A stretch of 64,000 nucleotides of DNA from the NCBI RefSeq assembly GCF_032164335.1, contig NZ_CP134152.1:4340001-4404000 (forward strand), read 5' to 3'. The notes beneath the pieces are model-generated. The model was not told the origin of the DNA. It searched no databases and saw nothing but the letters and a program-made list of their open reading frames with translations. The DNA is from Winslowiella toletana (GTDB lineage Bacteria; Pseudomonadota; Gammaproteobacteria; Enterobacterales; Enterobacteriaceae). Shown here one piece after another: positions 1 to 9,289 of this stretch. Position numbers and translations under genes: made by a program. Numbering within the stretch: position 1 is the stretch's first letter; the number at the start of each line of letters is the position of its first letter.

Positions 1-3000
1 AAAATTGCTGATGAATTTCAGGAGTATAAATCGGGGACGACTTAGCAATTTTCGCAACGACGGTATTCGTCAAATGGCTAAAATAGCGCTGACTATCAAT
101 ATCATCGTTAGGCTGAGGATCAGCGGCTGGTGGTATCAACAGTTGGGATATCGAAGTCGTTTCCTTAAAATCATGCGTTTTTATCACGATTCCAGAGTAG
201 AAGTGTTGATTACTCTCATTATAGTTTTCCAGAGCATGAACCCCTCGATTTTGACCTGGTATTGATTTATTTTCTAATACATCGAATACATAGTCTTTTC
301 CATAGTCCGTTGCAACCACGACAACATGTTGCTGCGGCTTTTTATCTTCCCCATCCAGATATATGTCAATGCGGCGGAAACGGATATTCTCAAATCTTTC
401 TTCCTTAAGCGTATCGCCAGTAACGCGCAAGTAAAGTTCAGGACTATACGGTTTTGACGACTGACTTCCGGAAGAAACCACCTTGTTATGCAAATAGGCA
501 TAAAAAGCCTTGCTGTCAATGCCACTGCCCTGCAATGGTTCGGATTCTTTTAATTCTTGCGGCCAGCTTGCTGTTTTGGATGTGCTCTCTTCCATACCAG
601 CCTGATTAACCCTGGCAGCATGAATATGTACTTGCTCTAACACGGCTTGTGGCAACGTTAATACAGTACCTGCACTGATATAATTAGGATTAGATATTTT
701 TTTGGCGTTAGCATAATAGATTAGAGTACCTTTATCGGCTGTAACGCCCAAATCTTTGAAAACTGCATCGAGAGAAGATTCTTGCAAAAGTGTATATTGG
801 TCACCTTCAACTCTACCCACTGAATTATCTGTTTTATCTGGCACGGGTTGTGGTAAAAGGACCTTCTTCGGAGCCGGTTCGCGCGAAGGTTTATATTGAA
901 CACCTTCACCCTTCTCCACGGCCTCCATCATAACTTGTTCTTCTAAGTACGAGCGGTAACTCTGCATTACATCTGCTGGAAGAGTCAGCTTCGTTTCAGC
1001 GGGAATGTTGTCAGGATCTGATATTACCCTTCTGTTCTCCTTGAATATCCCAAAAAACATCCTGGATGGAATCCCCAGTTCTTTACAGATAGTATCCTGA
1101 TTGGTAGATTGTAAAACATGATAGACGTCACCTCTAACTTTACCTGTCACACCATTCTTTTTCGCCTCGATAAGATCCAGTATCGGCTCTGGAATAATCA
1201 ATTTTATACCCGGGGGAATTTTTTGAGTATTATTGATTAGCTTACGATTCGCATTTAATATCAAACCAAACTTCTCAGGCGGAATCTCCAAATCTTTACA
1301 GATGGACTCCTTACTGGCTGTTCGCAGAACATGATACTCGCTACCTTTAACCTTACCGGTCTCGCCTTTTAATTTTGCCTGATATACTTCCAGAACATTG
1401 TCTGGAATAATCAGCTCCGTTTCTGGACGAATGTTGAAAACATCGGTGAGTGACTCCATATTCGCTCTGTATATTAAATAAAAATCCTCATAGGTAATTC
1501 CTATATCTTTACAGATCGAGTCCTGGCTGGCAGGTTTCAAAACTTTATAAACGTTGCCAGTTAGCTGGCTCTCCTGACCTTCACTGGCCAGCAGGAAAGG
1601 ATCCAGTACAACATCAGGAAGATTCAATTTTGTACCCGGCAGGATTTTATCCTCATTGTTTTCAATTATATCTGGATTGGCAGCAACTATCAGATGGAAC
1701 TGAGCCACAGTAATATTCAAGTCTTTACAGACTGCCTCACGACTGGTTGTCCGGTAAACCACATACTTATTATCTTCAATTCGACCCGTAGCCCCTTTAC
1801 AGTACAGCTGGTAAGCCTGCTGAATATTGTCTGAAAGAGTCAGCTCTGTACCTGCAGGAATCTTATTAGGATCGATGATTTTATCCGCATTATCAGTATA
1901 GATCAGACCAAACTGTCTCGAATCCAGCCCCAAACTTTTGGTAATAGCATTTGCGTTAGTCTCCTTATCAATTACATATTTACCATCTGTAACCTTCCCC
2001 GGTACATCTTTCGCATTTATTAAACCCAATCGTTCCTTCCTGAGCAGATTGGGCTCGATAATCAGCTTTGTCCCTGCTGGAATATTCATAGGGTCTTTGA
2101 TGCTATTGTCGTACTGTAGCTTAGAAAACTCTGTCATTGTGATGCTTAAATCAGCACAAACAGAAAAGAGATCGGCAGGTTTCAACACTTTATAGGTATT
2201 ATCTAACAGGATGCCTGTTGCCTTTGACTGAGCTGCAAGTTGGCTATTAATTTTTGTAAGCCCCGCATCTGGAATTTTCTTTCCGTTTGGTAGCTCTGCC
2301 TTTTCCACTTCATCCTGGTTGGTGCTGAAAGGTAAGTTGGAAGCGACGTTATTAGCCGCATGAAAACCAGCCACATTTATCTTACTGTCACGGATAAACT
2401 CTAACGTACGACCGTTAAACACCTTTTTGATACCCAGGGAATTCAATATCTGATTAACTTTCGGCGAAGCACATATTAACAGCCCATCAACAATAAGACT
2501 TGCCGCGATATTCGCGGTCATAGAATCTAAGATCGCTTGCCTTTCTTCTGCGTTATCTTTAAAACCGTACTTAACGAGGTCTTTAACGCCTGTCGATGTG
2601 GTTGCAAAAAGCAACTGCGCTATGCATCCTCCTACAGTTGTCAAAGGAAGCCCGCCCAGAGCTATCCCCGCCACAGTACCACCGATAATAAAGCTGTAGT
2701 CGATAATATCATCAATTAAATATTCATTGCGAGTTTTGACCATACTATTAATATCGTCAATTGCACGTTGACATGTATTATAAAATGTTTGTTTAAAGGT
2801 ATCCGTTGACAGAACAGTCTTTAGCGGTGAAAATATCTTATTTGAACCATCCAGCACATTATAACTAGGTGCAAATACGCTACTTCCCAGATGATTTGGG
2901 TTAACAAACCTGAACGCATACTCATTTCCTGGTTTTATTCTGTATGCATACTGATTATTTGCACTCATATGAGAAACGATCCATTTCTGGGTGTCGTAAT

Positions 3001-6000
3001 CACTAAGCCCACCGGGAGTATTTTCAATGACTTTATAGGTACCCTGAATATCCCATGCCAGTATTTTATTCCCTACTGACACAGCAACAACCTCTGTTAG
3101 TGTTCCGGTTCGAAATTTCAGATGCTCAGCTTCTCTTTTCCCATAGATAAAAGCCTCAAGCTGTATCTTGAAATCCTTGAGATCAGGTTTTTTTGCTAAC
3201 TCACTGGCTGAATGTTTAAAGTTGGCTTTGTAAAAATTTTCCATATCAGAAATTTTTTCTGGATCGCCCCTGACACTATCCATTTCACTTTCAAATTTCT
3301 TCAAAATATCGGCAGCCAGATCTCCCAATTTAGTACCATTTTCATATATCGCATGCTCATTAGACTTTTGAGTGGGGCCGAGAGCTGGTCCAGGAACTTT
3401 GAATTTATCATCACCCAATAATTTAAGTTCTTTGCCGAACTCTATATTAAAATCAGGTCTGTCTCTGACAAAGTTATGCGGTAATCGGTAACCGGTTATG
3501 TCGACTTTTCCCTGGGCGATATCGAGTAAAGAAAACTCTTCCTCTTCCCCTAACCATTTACTTTTAAGCGTTATTTTGCTGTCAACAGCATCTAAGCCGC
3601 CGCGTTCACTTTTTGGATAACGATTAATTATCTCCATAATATAATTTTCAGTGAATTTTCTGGGAAAAAGGCCTTCAGAATCTCTGACCTTACTTCCACG
3701 CATTACTGAATTCATAAAGTCTGTTGTTTCTGTTGCTACTCTATTTAAATCCAACTTACTACGTTTAATCTCGGTTTCCCGAAGATTGTTTCTTAACGTT
3801 TCAACATTTTCTATCGCGATATTTAATCTATTATAAGCATTTAGCCGTTCACCTCCGACTGACTTCTTGCCATTTAAATCATTAAATCCCTTATATGCCG
3901 CTTTATATTCCTCCACAGCTAATTCCACCTGATAAGGTGTAGTAATTTTTTCCTTTACCTTAAGAGGCTCGTTATCCTTAAAACGTTCAAAAAATCGAGT
4001 GATGAAGGAACGTTCTTTTCGGCTTTTTCCTGTCACTTCTTCTACCGGCGGGCTCTCATCTGTGGCCGCTACCGATGCCGCATCCGCCGCGTCCGCCGCG
4101 TCCAGAGTAGCCTTACCCTGTTCAACTACCGATGATAAGCGGTCAATCTGTTGTTGAGCAGCAGTATTCGCAACCACAATCTCCTCAACAGCCGCAGCAA
4201 CGGCTTCACCTGCCGCCGCCATTCTTAAAGCATTTATTTTGTTTTCGACGTAGGCGTCCTTTACGATGTCTATCCCTTCAGACAGCGGCCTGGACGCCGC
4301 GGCAAACGTGGCGTTATCCACCAGATCTTTCATCAGGTTATATGAAAATTTATCCGCACCGTCGCGCGCCAGGGAATAACCGGTCAGGGCCGCGCTCGCT
4401 AAAAATTTCCACATGTGCGGCAGCACAAAGTCAGCCACCTGCTTCGTCAGCTGAGTGAGGAAGCTTGCCCCCAGCACCGCCGCCTCTTTGGCCGGCGCCG
4501 GCTGCCCCGGCATCACCGCATGCTGCAGGCTGCTGTACGCCTGATAAAAGGTCAGCGGCAGCAGCGCCGCCTTCAGTATGCTCAGGTTCGGGATTAGATT
4601 GCGCGGCAGGCAGGACGTCAGCCGCTCGACCGTCATGTCCACGCTGGCGTAAACCAGCCTGCCCACCATGCTGCTGCGGCCCGCCTTCGCCAGGTACTCA
4701 CCCGCCGTCGGGTATTTCGCCATCACTTCTTCGATCGTTGCGGGCGTCAGCAGCGTGCCATTGCCCGCCGCGACCACTGCCGCCATCACTCTGGCCAGCA
4801 TCACCGTCCCGTCCGGGTCATCCTTTTTGCCGAAGTGCCCGGGTATTTCTTTATTGACCACCTCCCCGACCATCCTGTCGAACAGCCACGGCTTAAACCC
4901 GGGATCTGCCTGCATTGACGCCTTCATCTGCGCAAAATACTGCCCGAGGTGCAGGGCGATGCGCGCGTCCTTTGAGAACACGTCCACCGGTTTTCCGGTC
5001 GCCTTCTGCACCGCCCGGCCAAGCTCCAGTACCGAATCCTGCGCACGCAAACTGGCCTTCTGGCTGCTCACTATTTCCCGGTTGTACTCCTCCAGGCCGG
5101 CGCCCTCTGAGCCGGGGGCGGTATTCGCCATGTTGCCCACCGCCCCTTTCATTTTTTCCGCCGCCGCGCGGAAGTGGCGCTCGGCCCGGTCAATCTCGGC
5201 CTTGAACGTCCTGAGCTTCTTCACCTGCTTGTCATGCTGTTTATACCGCTCCGCGGTCTCCTTCAGCACCGCCCGCAGCTCTTCCGAGCAGCCTTCCACC
5301 TCATCGCGGGCGGCGGACAACGCCTCCGACTGCTGGTTAAACATCAGCTGCGCCTGCTCCCTCAGCTGTGCTTCACTTTTTTCCTTCTTTGCCGCGCCGC
5401 CGGGCGTAAGGCCGCCCGCCAGGTGCTGCCCGGCGGCGGCCAGTGCGCTCCCGGCGGCCGATCCCTCCGTAATTTCATCCATTAAGCCGGAGACCCCGTC
5501 CGGCGACTTGTCGTAAGCCAGGGTCGCCCTTGCCAGCGTCTCCGTCGCCGCGATCAGTTTTTCCGAGGCGTTCTGGTGCTTTTTCATCGCCACCAGCAGC
5601 GGATGATAGGCCGCCCGCACCTGGCTGTTTATTTTTTGCGTGACCGCATCCCCGGCCCCTTTTTCGAGCCTGGCTTCAAAAGAGAGGTGGGCATCCCCGA
5701 CCCAGCGCGCGGCGTCCTGAACGGCGTGGTTAGCCTTGTTGATGTAGCTGGTCGTCAGTTTTGCGACGTGCCTGATGGCGGCCGGCAGCGTCATCCCCTG
5801 GTTTGCCGTGCTGCGTACCAAATCGCGGAAAAACGCCGGGCTTTTATGCCAGGCGTTCCCCATCGCTTTTTGCAGCGTTCCAACACTTTCGGCCGAAGTG
5901 GCTTTTTCCACCGCGCGGAAGGCTTTTTTAGACAGCTCTGCCAGCTGCCCCATGCGCGACCTGGCCGGCTGGATCGCCTGCTCCATCGTCTTCAGGTTTT

Positions 6001-6907
6001 CCCGCATCAGCTTCAGCTTTTTGTTAACCAGCCCGGCCTGGATCGCTACCGCCTTTGCTCCGCCAGCCCCTTCGGAAAGCGGCGACAGCCTGACCAGCTC
6101 CTCTGTGAATGCCTTTTCTGCCTGGTCGGTCGCCTTCGCCGCGTCGTGCAGCCCTTCCGCAACCGCCTTTATCAGCGCCGGGTCAGGGTCCGGCGCCTTT
6201 CCGGCCACCGGCGTTAACAGCTTGCTGGCCACCGGCAGAACCAGGGCGGCCTTCATCAGCGCGTCGGTCTGGGCGCGCAGCGCCTTTTTAAGGCTGGTCA
6301 CGTCGGCCTGCACGTCCTTGTCTGCTGACGTTATCGCCAGCGTACTGGCTATCGCCTTGTGCAGTGCTTCAGCCACCTCCGTCACGGCCTCACTGCCGCT
6401 GCCATCCGGGGACTGCGCCTTCAGCGACTGGAGCAGGGTGCTGTCCAGTTCAAGGTGCAGAATTTTGCTGTTGTGCCCCTTACTGCGGAACTCGTCCAGC
6501 ATCGGGTAGCTGTATTCCAGCTTGTCCGTAAGCAGCTGGCGCAGCTGATCGAGCTGAAACTGGGCCGCGTGGCAGCCCGGCGCCAGCAGGTCCTTCACGC
6601 TGGCGGGCGGCGCGCTGTCGGGCTGATTCGCGGCCATCACCAGGCCGGTCAGGTCCATAATTTCTTTGACAAATTTTTCATCTTTCAGCAAGTCCGACAG
6701 GAAGGCCGGAACGCCCTCCTCATGCTGCCAGCGCTCCCCGGCATCCATCACTATCTGCCCCAGCAGCTGTTTGGCCTGCGGACAGACGGAAATATCACCC
6801 ATCACGCTTCTCACGAACGAATTATTTTCGGTCATTGCCTCCGCGGCAGCGGTATGGCTGGTTTGCCCGGCAGAAGTGGACGACGCAGATTGTAAAATTT
6901 TAGGCAT
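1..6907 (-). CDS. giant LysM-repeat protein, function unknown (3' end outside window)
   Basis: I read this frame triplet by triplet from the ATG at 6907 to base 1 and found no stop, giving at least 2302 codons. I do not recognise the protein as a whole. Residues 1-930 are Ala/Lys/Glu/Gln-rich, predicted helical and partly coiled coil, without a signal peptide. Near residue 935 is an Ala-Asp linker (DAADAADAA), where GC content drops sharply. Two hydrophobic glycine-rich stretches lie near residues 1390-1460. Seven LysM-like repeats follow at about 1572-2085, then a further domain that is cut by the window edge. It is divergent from ppa and lies just outside the type III secretion island. A large secreted toxin, effector or adhesin is possible, but nothing here proves it. 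Confidence 0.75.
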   Translation of the reverse strand, partial: MPKILQSASSTSAGQTSHTAAAEAMTENNSFVRSVMGDISVCPQAKQLLGQIVMDAGERWQHEEGVPAFLSDLLKDEKFVKEIMDLTGLVMAANQPDSAPPASVKDLLAPGCHAAQFQLDQLRQLLTDKLEYSYPMLDEFRSKGHNSKILHLELDSTLLQSLKAQSPDGSGSEAVTEVAEALHKAIASTLAITSADKDVQADVTSLKKALRAQTDALMKAALVLPVASKLLTPVAGKAPDPDPALIKAVAEGLHDAAKATDQAEKAFTEELVRLSPLSEGAGGAKAVAIQAGLVNKKLKLMRENLKTMEQAIQPARSRMGQLAELSKKAFRAVEKATSAESVGTLQKAMGNAWHKSPAFFRDLVRSTANQGMTLPAAIRHVAKLTTSYINKANHAVQDAARWVGDAHLSFEARLEKGAGDAVTQKINSQVRAAYHPLLVAMKKHQNASEKLIAATETLARATLAYDKSPDGVSGLMDEITEGSAAGSALAAAGQHLAGGLTPGGAAKKEKSEAQLREQAQLMFNQQSEALSAARDEVEGCSEELRAVLKETAERYKQHDKQVKKLRTFKAEIDRAERHFRAAAEKMKGAVGNMANTAPGSEGAGLEEYNREIVSSQKASLRAQDSVLELGRAVQKATGKPVDVFSKDARIALHLGQYFAQMKASMQADPGFKPWLFDRMVGEVVNKEIPGHFGKKDDPDGTVMLARVMAAVVAAGNGTLLTPATIEEVMAKYPTAGEYLAKAGRSSMVGRLVYASVDMTVERLTSCLPRNLIPNLSILKAALLPLTFYQAYSSLQHAVMPGQPAPAKEAAVLGASFLTQLTKQVADFVLPHMWKFLASAALTGYSLARDGADKFSYNLMKDLVDNATFAAASRPLSEGIDIVKDAYVENKINALRMAAAGEAVAAAVEEIVVANTAAQQQIDRLSSVVEQGKATLDAADAADAASVAATDESPPVEEVTGKSRKERSFITRFFERFKDNEPLKVKEKITTPYQVELAVEEYKAAYKGFNDLNGKKSVGGERLNAYNRLNIAIENVETLRNNLRETEIKRSKLDLNRVATETTDFMNSVMRGSKVRDSEGLFPRKFTENYIMEIINRYPKSERGGLDAVDSKITLKSKWLGEEEEFSLLDIAQGKVDITGYRLPHNFVRDRPDFNIEFGKELKLLGDDKFKVPGPALGPTQKSNEHAIYENGTKLGDLAADILKKFESEMDSVRGDPEKISDMENFYKANFKHSASELAKKPDLKDFKIQLEAFIYGKREAEHLKFRTGTLTEVVAVSVGNKILAWDIQGTYKVIENTPGGLSDYDTQKWIVSHMSANNQYAYRIKPGNEYAFRFVNPNHLGSSVFAPSYNVLDGSNKIFSPLKTVLSTDTFKQTFYNTCQRAIDDINSMVKTRNEYLIDDIIDYSFIIGGTVAGIALGGLPLTTVGGCIAQLLFATTSTGVKDLVKYGFKDNAEERQAILDSMTANIAASLIVDGLLICASPKVNQILNSLGIKKVFNGRTLEFIRDSKINVAGFHAANNVASNLPFSTNQDEVEKAELPNGKKIPDAGLTKINSQLAAQSKATGILLDNTYKVLKPADLFSVCADLSITMTEFSKLQYDNSIKDPMNIPAGTKLIIEPNLLRKERLGLINAKDVPGKVTDGKYVIDKETNANAITKSLGLDSRQFGLIYTDNADKIIDPNKIPAGTELTLSDNIQQAYQLYCKGATGRIEDNKYVVYRTTSREAVCKDLNITVAQFHLIVAANPDIIENNEDKILPGTKLNLPDVVLDPFLLASEGQESQLTGNVYKVLKPASQDSICKDIGITYEDFYLIYRANMESLTDVFNIRPETELIIPDNVLEVYQAKLKGETGKVKGSEYHVLRTASKESICKDLEIPPEKFGLILNANRKLINNTQKIPPGIKLIIPEPILDLIEAKKNGVTGKVRGDVYHVLQSTNQDTICKELGIPSRMFFGIFKENRRVISDPDNIPAETKLTLPADVMQSYRSYLEEQVMMEAVEKGEGVQYKPSREPAPKKVLLPQPVPDKTDNSVGRVEGDQYTLLQESSLDAVFKDLGVTADKGTLIYYANAKKISNPNYISAGTVLTLPQAVLEQVHIHAARVNQAGMEESTSKTASWPQELKESEPLQGSGIDSKAFYAYLHNKVVSSGSQSSKPYSPELYLRVTGDTLKEERFENIRFRRIDIYLDGEDKKPQQHVVVVATDYGKDYVFDVLENKSIPGQNRGVHALENYNESNQHFYSGIVIKTHDFKETTSISQLLIPPAADPQPNDDIDSQRYFSHLTNTVVAKIAKSSPIYTPEIHQQF
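655..2194 (-). repeat. seven LysM-like repeats within the giant protein
   Basis: Seven units of about 46-51 residues are spaced 60-100 codons apart, at roughly 2194-2056, 1990-1842, 1775-1623, 1556-1408, 1345-1199, 1126-978 and 805-655. Each has an aromatic start (YKV, YHV or similar), an S-x-CKDLxI core, an N-containing middle and an end of the type IPxGTKLxI. This follows the LysM peptidoglycan/chitin-binding pattern. Five of the seven carry a cysteine at the same place. Sequence identity between units is moderate, so these are old duplications. Confidence 0.75.
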
Positions 6908-7207
6908 GATGAGTTTGTTCCGGTAATCAGCAGTGAATAATAATCCCGCGAAGTTACTGGTATCATTAAGGCCAGTCTTTAGCTTTTAGACCGGTTCTTC
7001 TTTTTACTGCGTCATGTTTTTTCAGGGAAGGTAAAGGTTAGTTGCGCCAGGAAAAGCCGGATAACCAGCGTGACGATGGCCTGAGTTTTATGGCGATTCA
7101 CCTACCGATACAGGTGCTTTCTGAAAGCCGAAAAAGGGGGCAGTACTTTCCGCATCAGTTGGCTATAATAGCCGTCACTCGAGTGAAGACTATTGAAGGA
7201 ATACCAG
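6908..7207. other. divergent intergenic region, giant gene / ppa
   Basis: This is about 300 bp between two divergently transcribed genes. It holds the ppa promoter and ribosome site near its right end. No clear promoter for the giant gene could be picked out, and its start has only a weak Shine-Dalgarno match (GGAA about 11 bases upstream). No palindrome of the island type is present. Confidence 0.5.
7164..7169 (+). promoter_or_regulatory. -10 element of the ppa promoter
   Basis: A perfect TATAAT lies 38 bases upstream of the ppa start codon. The -35 position has no good TTGACA match, so this call rests on the -10 hexamer and its distance to the gene. A Shine-Dalgarno AAGGA at 7196-7200 follows. 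Confidence 0.5.
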
Positions 7208-7738
7208 ATGAGTTTGAACCATGTTCCCGCGGGTAAAGACCTGCCAGAAGATATCTATGTGGTTATCGAAATCCCGGCCAACGCGGATCCGATCAAATAC
7301 GAAGTAGATAAAGAGTCTGGCGCACTGTTCGTTGACCGTTTTATGTCTACCGCCATGTTCTACCCGTGCAACTATGGTTACATCAACCACACGCTGTCGC
7401 TGGACGGTGATCCGGTTGACGTACTGGTGCCAACCCCTTATCCGCTGCAGCCGGGTTCTGTTATTCGTTGCCGTCCGGTTGGCGTGCTGAAAATGACTGA
7501 TGAATCTGGTGAAGATGCGAAACTGGTTGCAGTTCCACACACCAAACTGTCGAAAGAGTACGATCACATCAAAGATGTGAACGACCTGCCAGAACTGCTG
7601 CGTGCGCAGATCACTCACTTCTTCGAGCAATACAAAGCGCTGGAAAAAGGGAAATGGGTGAAAGTGGAAGGTTGGGATAACGCTGAAGCGGCTAAAGCTG
7701 AGATTATCACGTCTTTCGAACGCGCTAAGAACAAGTAA
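7208..7738 (+). CDS. ppa: inorganic pyrophosphatase
   Basis: Soluble family I pyrophosphatase of 176 residues, the usual size for enterobacteria. It hydrolyses diphosphate to two phosphates in the cytoplasm and so pulls biosynthetic reactions forward. The N-terminus [20 protein letters not shown] and the signature DGDPVDVLV, with its metal-binding aspartates, are intact. The start at 7208 is chosen because AAGGA at 7196-7200 sits seven bases upstream; the frame extends five codons further up without a ribosome site. In E. coli this gene lies close to ytfP; here about 34 kb of type III secretion genes separates them. Confidence 0.97.
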   Translation: MSLNHVPAGKDLPEDIYVVIEIPANADPIKYEVDKESGALFVDRFMSTAMFYPCNYGYINHTLSLDGDPVDVLVPTPYPLQPGSVIRCRPVGVLKMTDESGEDAKLVAVPHTKLSKEYDHIKDVNDLPELLRAQITHFFEQYKALEKGKWVKVEGWDNAEAAKAEIITSFERAKNK

Positions 7739-7755
7739 TCCCCTCTTAAATGATC

Positions 7756-7784
7756 AAGGCTGAACCGTATGAGGTTCAGCCTTT
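7756..7784 (+). terminator. ppa terminator hairpin
   Basis: Perfect 11-bp stem AAGGCTGAACC / GGTTCAGCCTT with a six-base loop, followed by a short T run. It lies 18 bp after the ppa stop. It may also serve the minus-strand operon that ends at 7806. Confidence 0.75.
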
Positions 7785-7805
7785 AATCACTGTTTGCGCC
7801 TGATG

Positions 7806-8027
7806 TTAATGCCCATGATAACGGCCCCACAATGCGCTAATCACTTCACTGGAAGCTGTACAGGCATTAAGTAACAGAGCAAGCTGCTGGCGCTGCTGCT
7901 CCTGACTCAGTAATAATTGCTGCCGCAGTTGCTGCTCACCAGTCTGCAATCGGGCCAGTAACTGATCACGCTCTATGCCCTGCGTATCACGTCTCAGTCG
8001 GTTTTCCAATGCGGTTAAACGGGCCAT
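7806..8027 (-). CDS. ssaE: SsaE-like small type III secretion chaperone
   Basis: This is a 73-residue, Gln/Leu-rich and almost entirely helical protein, last gene of the minus operon after sctD. In Salmonella SPI-2 the same place is held by the ~80-residue SsaE, a cytoplasmic chaperone-like protein needed for translocator export. The C-terminal end (LWGRYHGH) resembles the IIYYRYH end of SsaE as I recall it. The assignment rests mainly on size, predicted fold and position, since such small coiled proteins diverge fast. The stop lies 22 bp from the ppa terminator hairpin, marking the left end of the island. Confidence 0.6.
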   Translation of the reverse strand: MARLTALENRLRRDTQGIERDQLLARLQTGEQQLRQQLLLSQEQQRQQLALLLNACTASSEVISALWGRYHGH

Positions 8028-8046
8028 AAAACCTCCTCGGCATGGC

Positions 8047-9276
8047 TTAATGATTAAGGGGTAAAGAGACTAATCGCTCGCCCTGCATCAGGCTGATTGA
8101 AGAGCGGCTAAGTGCGTAAATCTTGTAACCATTAGGCAAAATGGCCCCCTGCTGCAAACGCATATTATTTGCCAGTTGCAGATAAACCGAATCTTTGTTG
8201 CCACCTACACTGATTACTGCGGCAGGCAGCAAATTGGCCGTCGCACCAGTTGGGATATTCTGAAAGCGTGACAGCAGCCGTGGCTCTCCTTCACGATTAA
8301 ACTCGGCGGTTAACTGCGCCATTTTCGCCGCTTGCTGTGCATCCAACTGCCCATTGATCAATAACTCTTTGCCAATCACCCGCACGCTTATTCCTTCCAG
8401 CAAATTATGCTGCTTTAACTTCTCCAGCAGCCGCTGGAACAATTCGGCCTGATCGTTGATGACTTTCCAGTGTTTCAGGTATCTGACTTCCTGCAAGCGG
8501 CTACTGGCTCGTAACCACGCCGCATCCCCTTTGATGGCACCATGAATTTCCACGCTATCCGGCGTACTGCCGCTGGTTAAGTCGATATCGTAATAGCCAT
8601 TTAATGCCAGTACCTGACGCACCTGCTGATGCAATGCATCAACGCCGAGACTTTGATCGTAAAAGTGCAGCCCGTGGTTACGCAGTTGCTCACGCAGTTG
8701 CGCAACGGCCTGCGAAGTCACACTCAGACCACTAAGATGCACGATGCCTTGATCATCGATACGCGCTTCCAGCCCGGCCAGTTTCGGGTTTTCCAACATT
8801 TTCGCCAGCCACTGCTGCGGGTTAAACGGCGCGACCGGTTCTGGCGGATTGCGGCTGAAAGTCATTACTGCCACTATCACCAGCAGAGCAGCCAATACCA
8901 GCCCCCATGGCCAGACGCGGCTTTTCTGCTGTCGGGCGATCCCAGTCGGCTCAGCGCTGCTGCGCGGCGGCAATGTCAGAGACGGCAAACTGCTGCCTGC
9001 GGGGCCAATCACCAGGCCAAGACCTGCGAGATCAATCGCTTTACCCACAGGTAACGGTTGAGTGGTATCCCACGGCTTGCCGTCGACCCAGGCCGGTACC
9101 GCCGGGGCCAGCGTAATTCCTTCAGCCGCCACCGTCAGTACCGTGCTTGCTCCCAGCTCAAGCGGCAAAGCGATATCCGCATCACTGCCACCGAGGCGCG
9201 TCTCACCCGCCGGTAGATCCAGCTCCCGACCCATCAGTGGGCCGTTCAGCCATTTAATTTTAAATAAAAATTCCAT
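8047..9276 (-). CDS. sctD: type III secretion inner membrane ring protein SctD
   Basis: 409 residues, close to SsaD (403). The N-terminal ~100 residues have the FHA-like layout of SctD cytoplasmic domains (FKIKWLNGPLMGRELDLPAG). One membrane segment follows at about 124-142 (WGLVLAALLVIVAVMTF), then a periplasmic part with ring-building modules. It forms the outer of the two inner-membrane rings of the injectisome base with SctJ and docks to the secretin SctC. It lies 14 bp after sctC in a continuous minus-strand operon. Nothing suggests truncation. Confidence 0.9.
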   Translation of the reverse strand: MEFLFKIKWLNGPLMGRELDLPAGETRLGGSDADIALPLELGASTVLTVAAEGITLAPAVPAWVDGKPWDTTQPLPVGKAIDLAGLGLVIGPAGSSLPSLTLPPRSSAEPTGIARQQKSRVWPWGLVLAALLVIVAVMTFSRNPPEPVAPFNPQQWLAKMLENPKLAGLEARIDDQGIVHLSGLSVTSQAVAQLREQLRNHGLHFYDQSLGVDALHQQVRQVLALNGYYDIDLTSGSTPDSVEIHGAIKGDAAWLRASSRLQEVRYLKHWKVINDQAELFQRLLEKLKQHNLLEGISVRVIGKELLINGQLDAQQAAKMAQLTAEFNREGEPRLLSRFQNIPTGATANLLPAAVISVGGNKDSVYLQLANNMRLQQGAILPNGYKIYALSRSSISLMQGERLVSLPLNH

Positions 9277-9289
9277 ACCGGCTCCGGGA

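Noticed and set aside
4132..6895. Many plus-strand open frames of 60-280 codons over the giant gene
   Set aside because: They lie opposite a single unbroken minus-strand frame in GC-rich DNA, where antisense stops are rare, and show no family similarity or ribosome sites.
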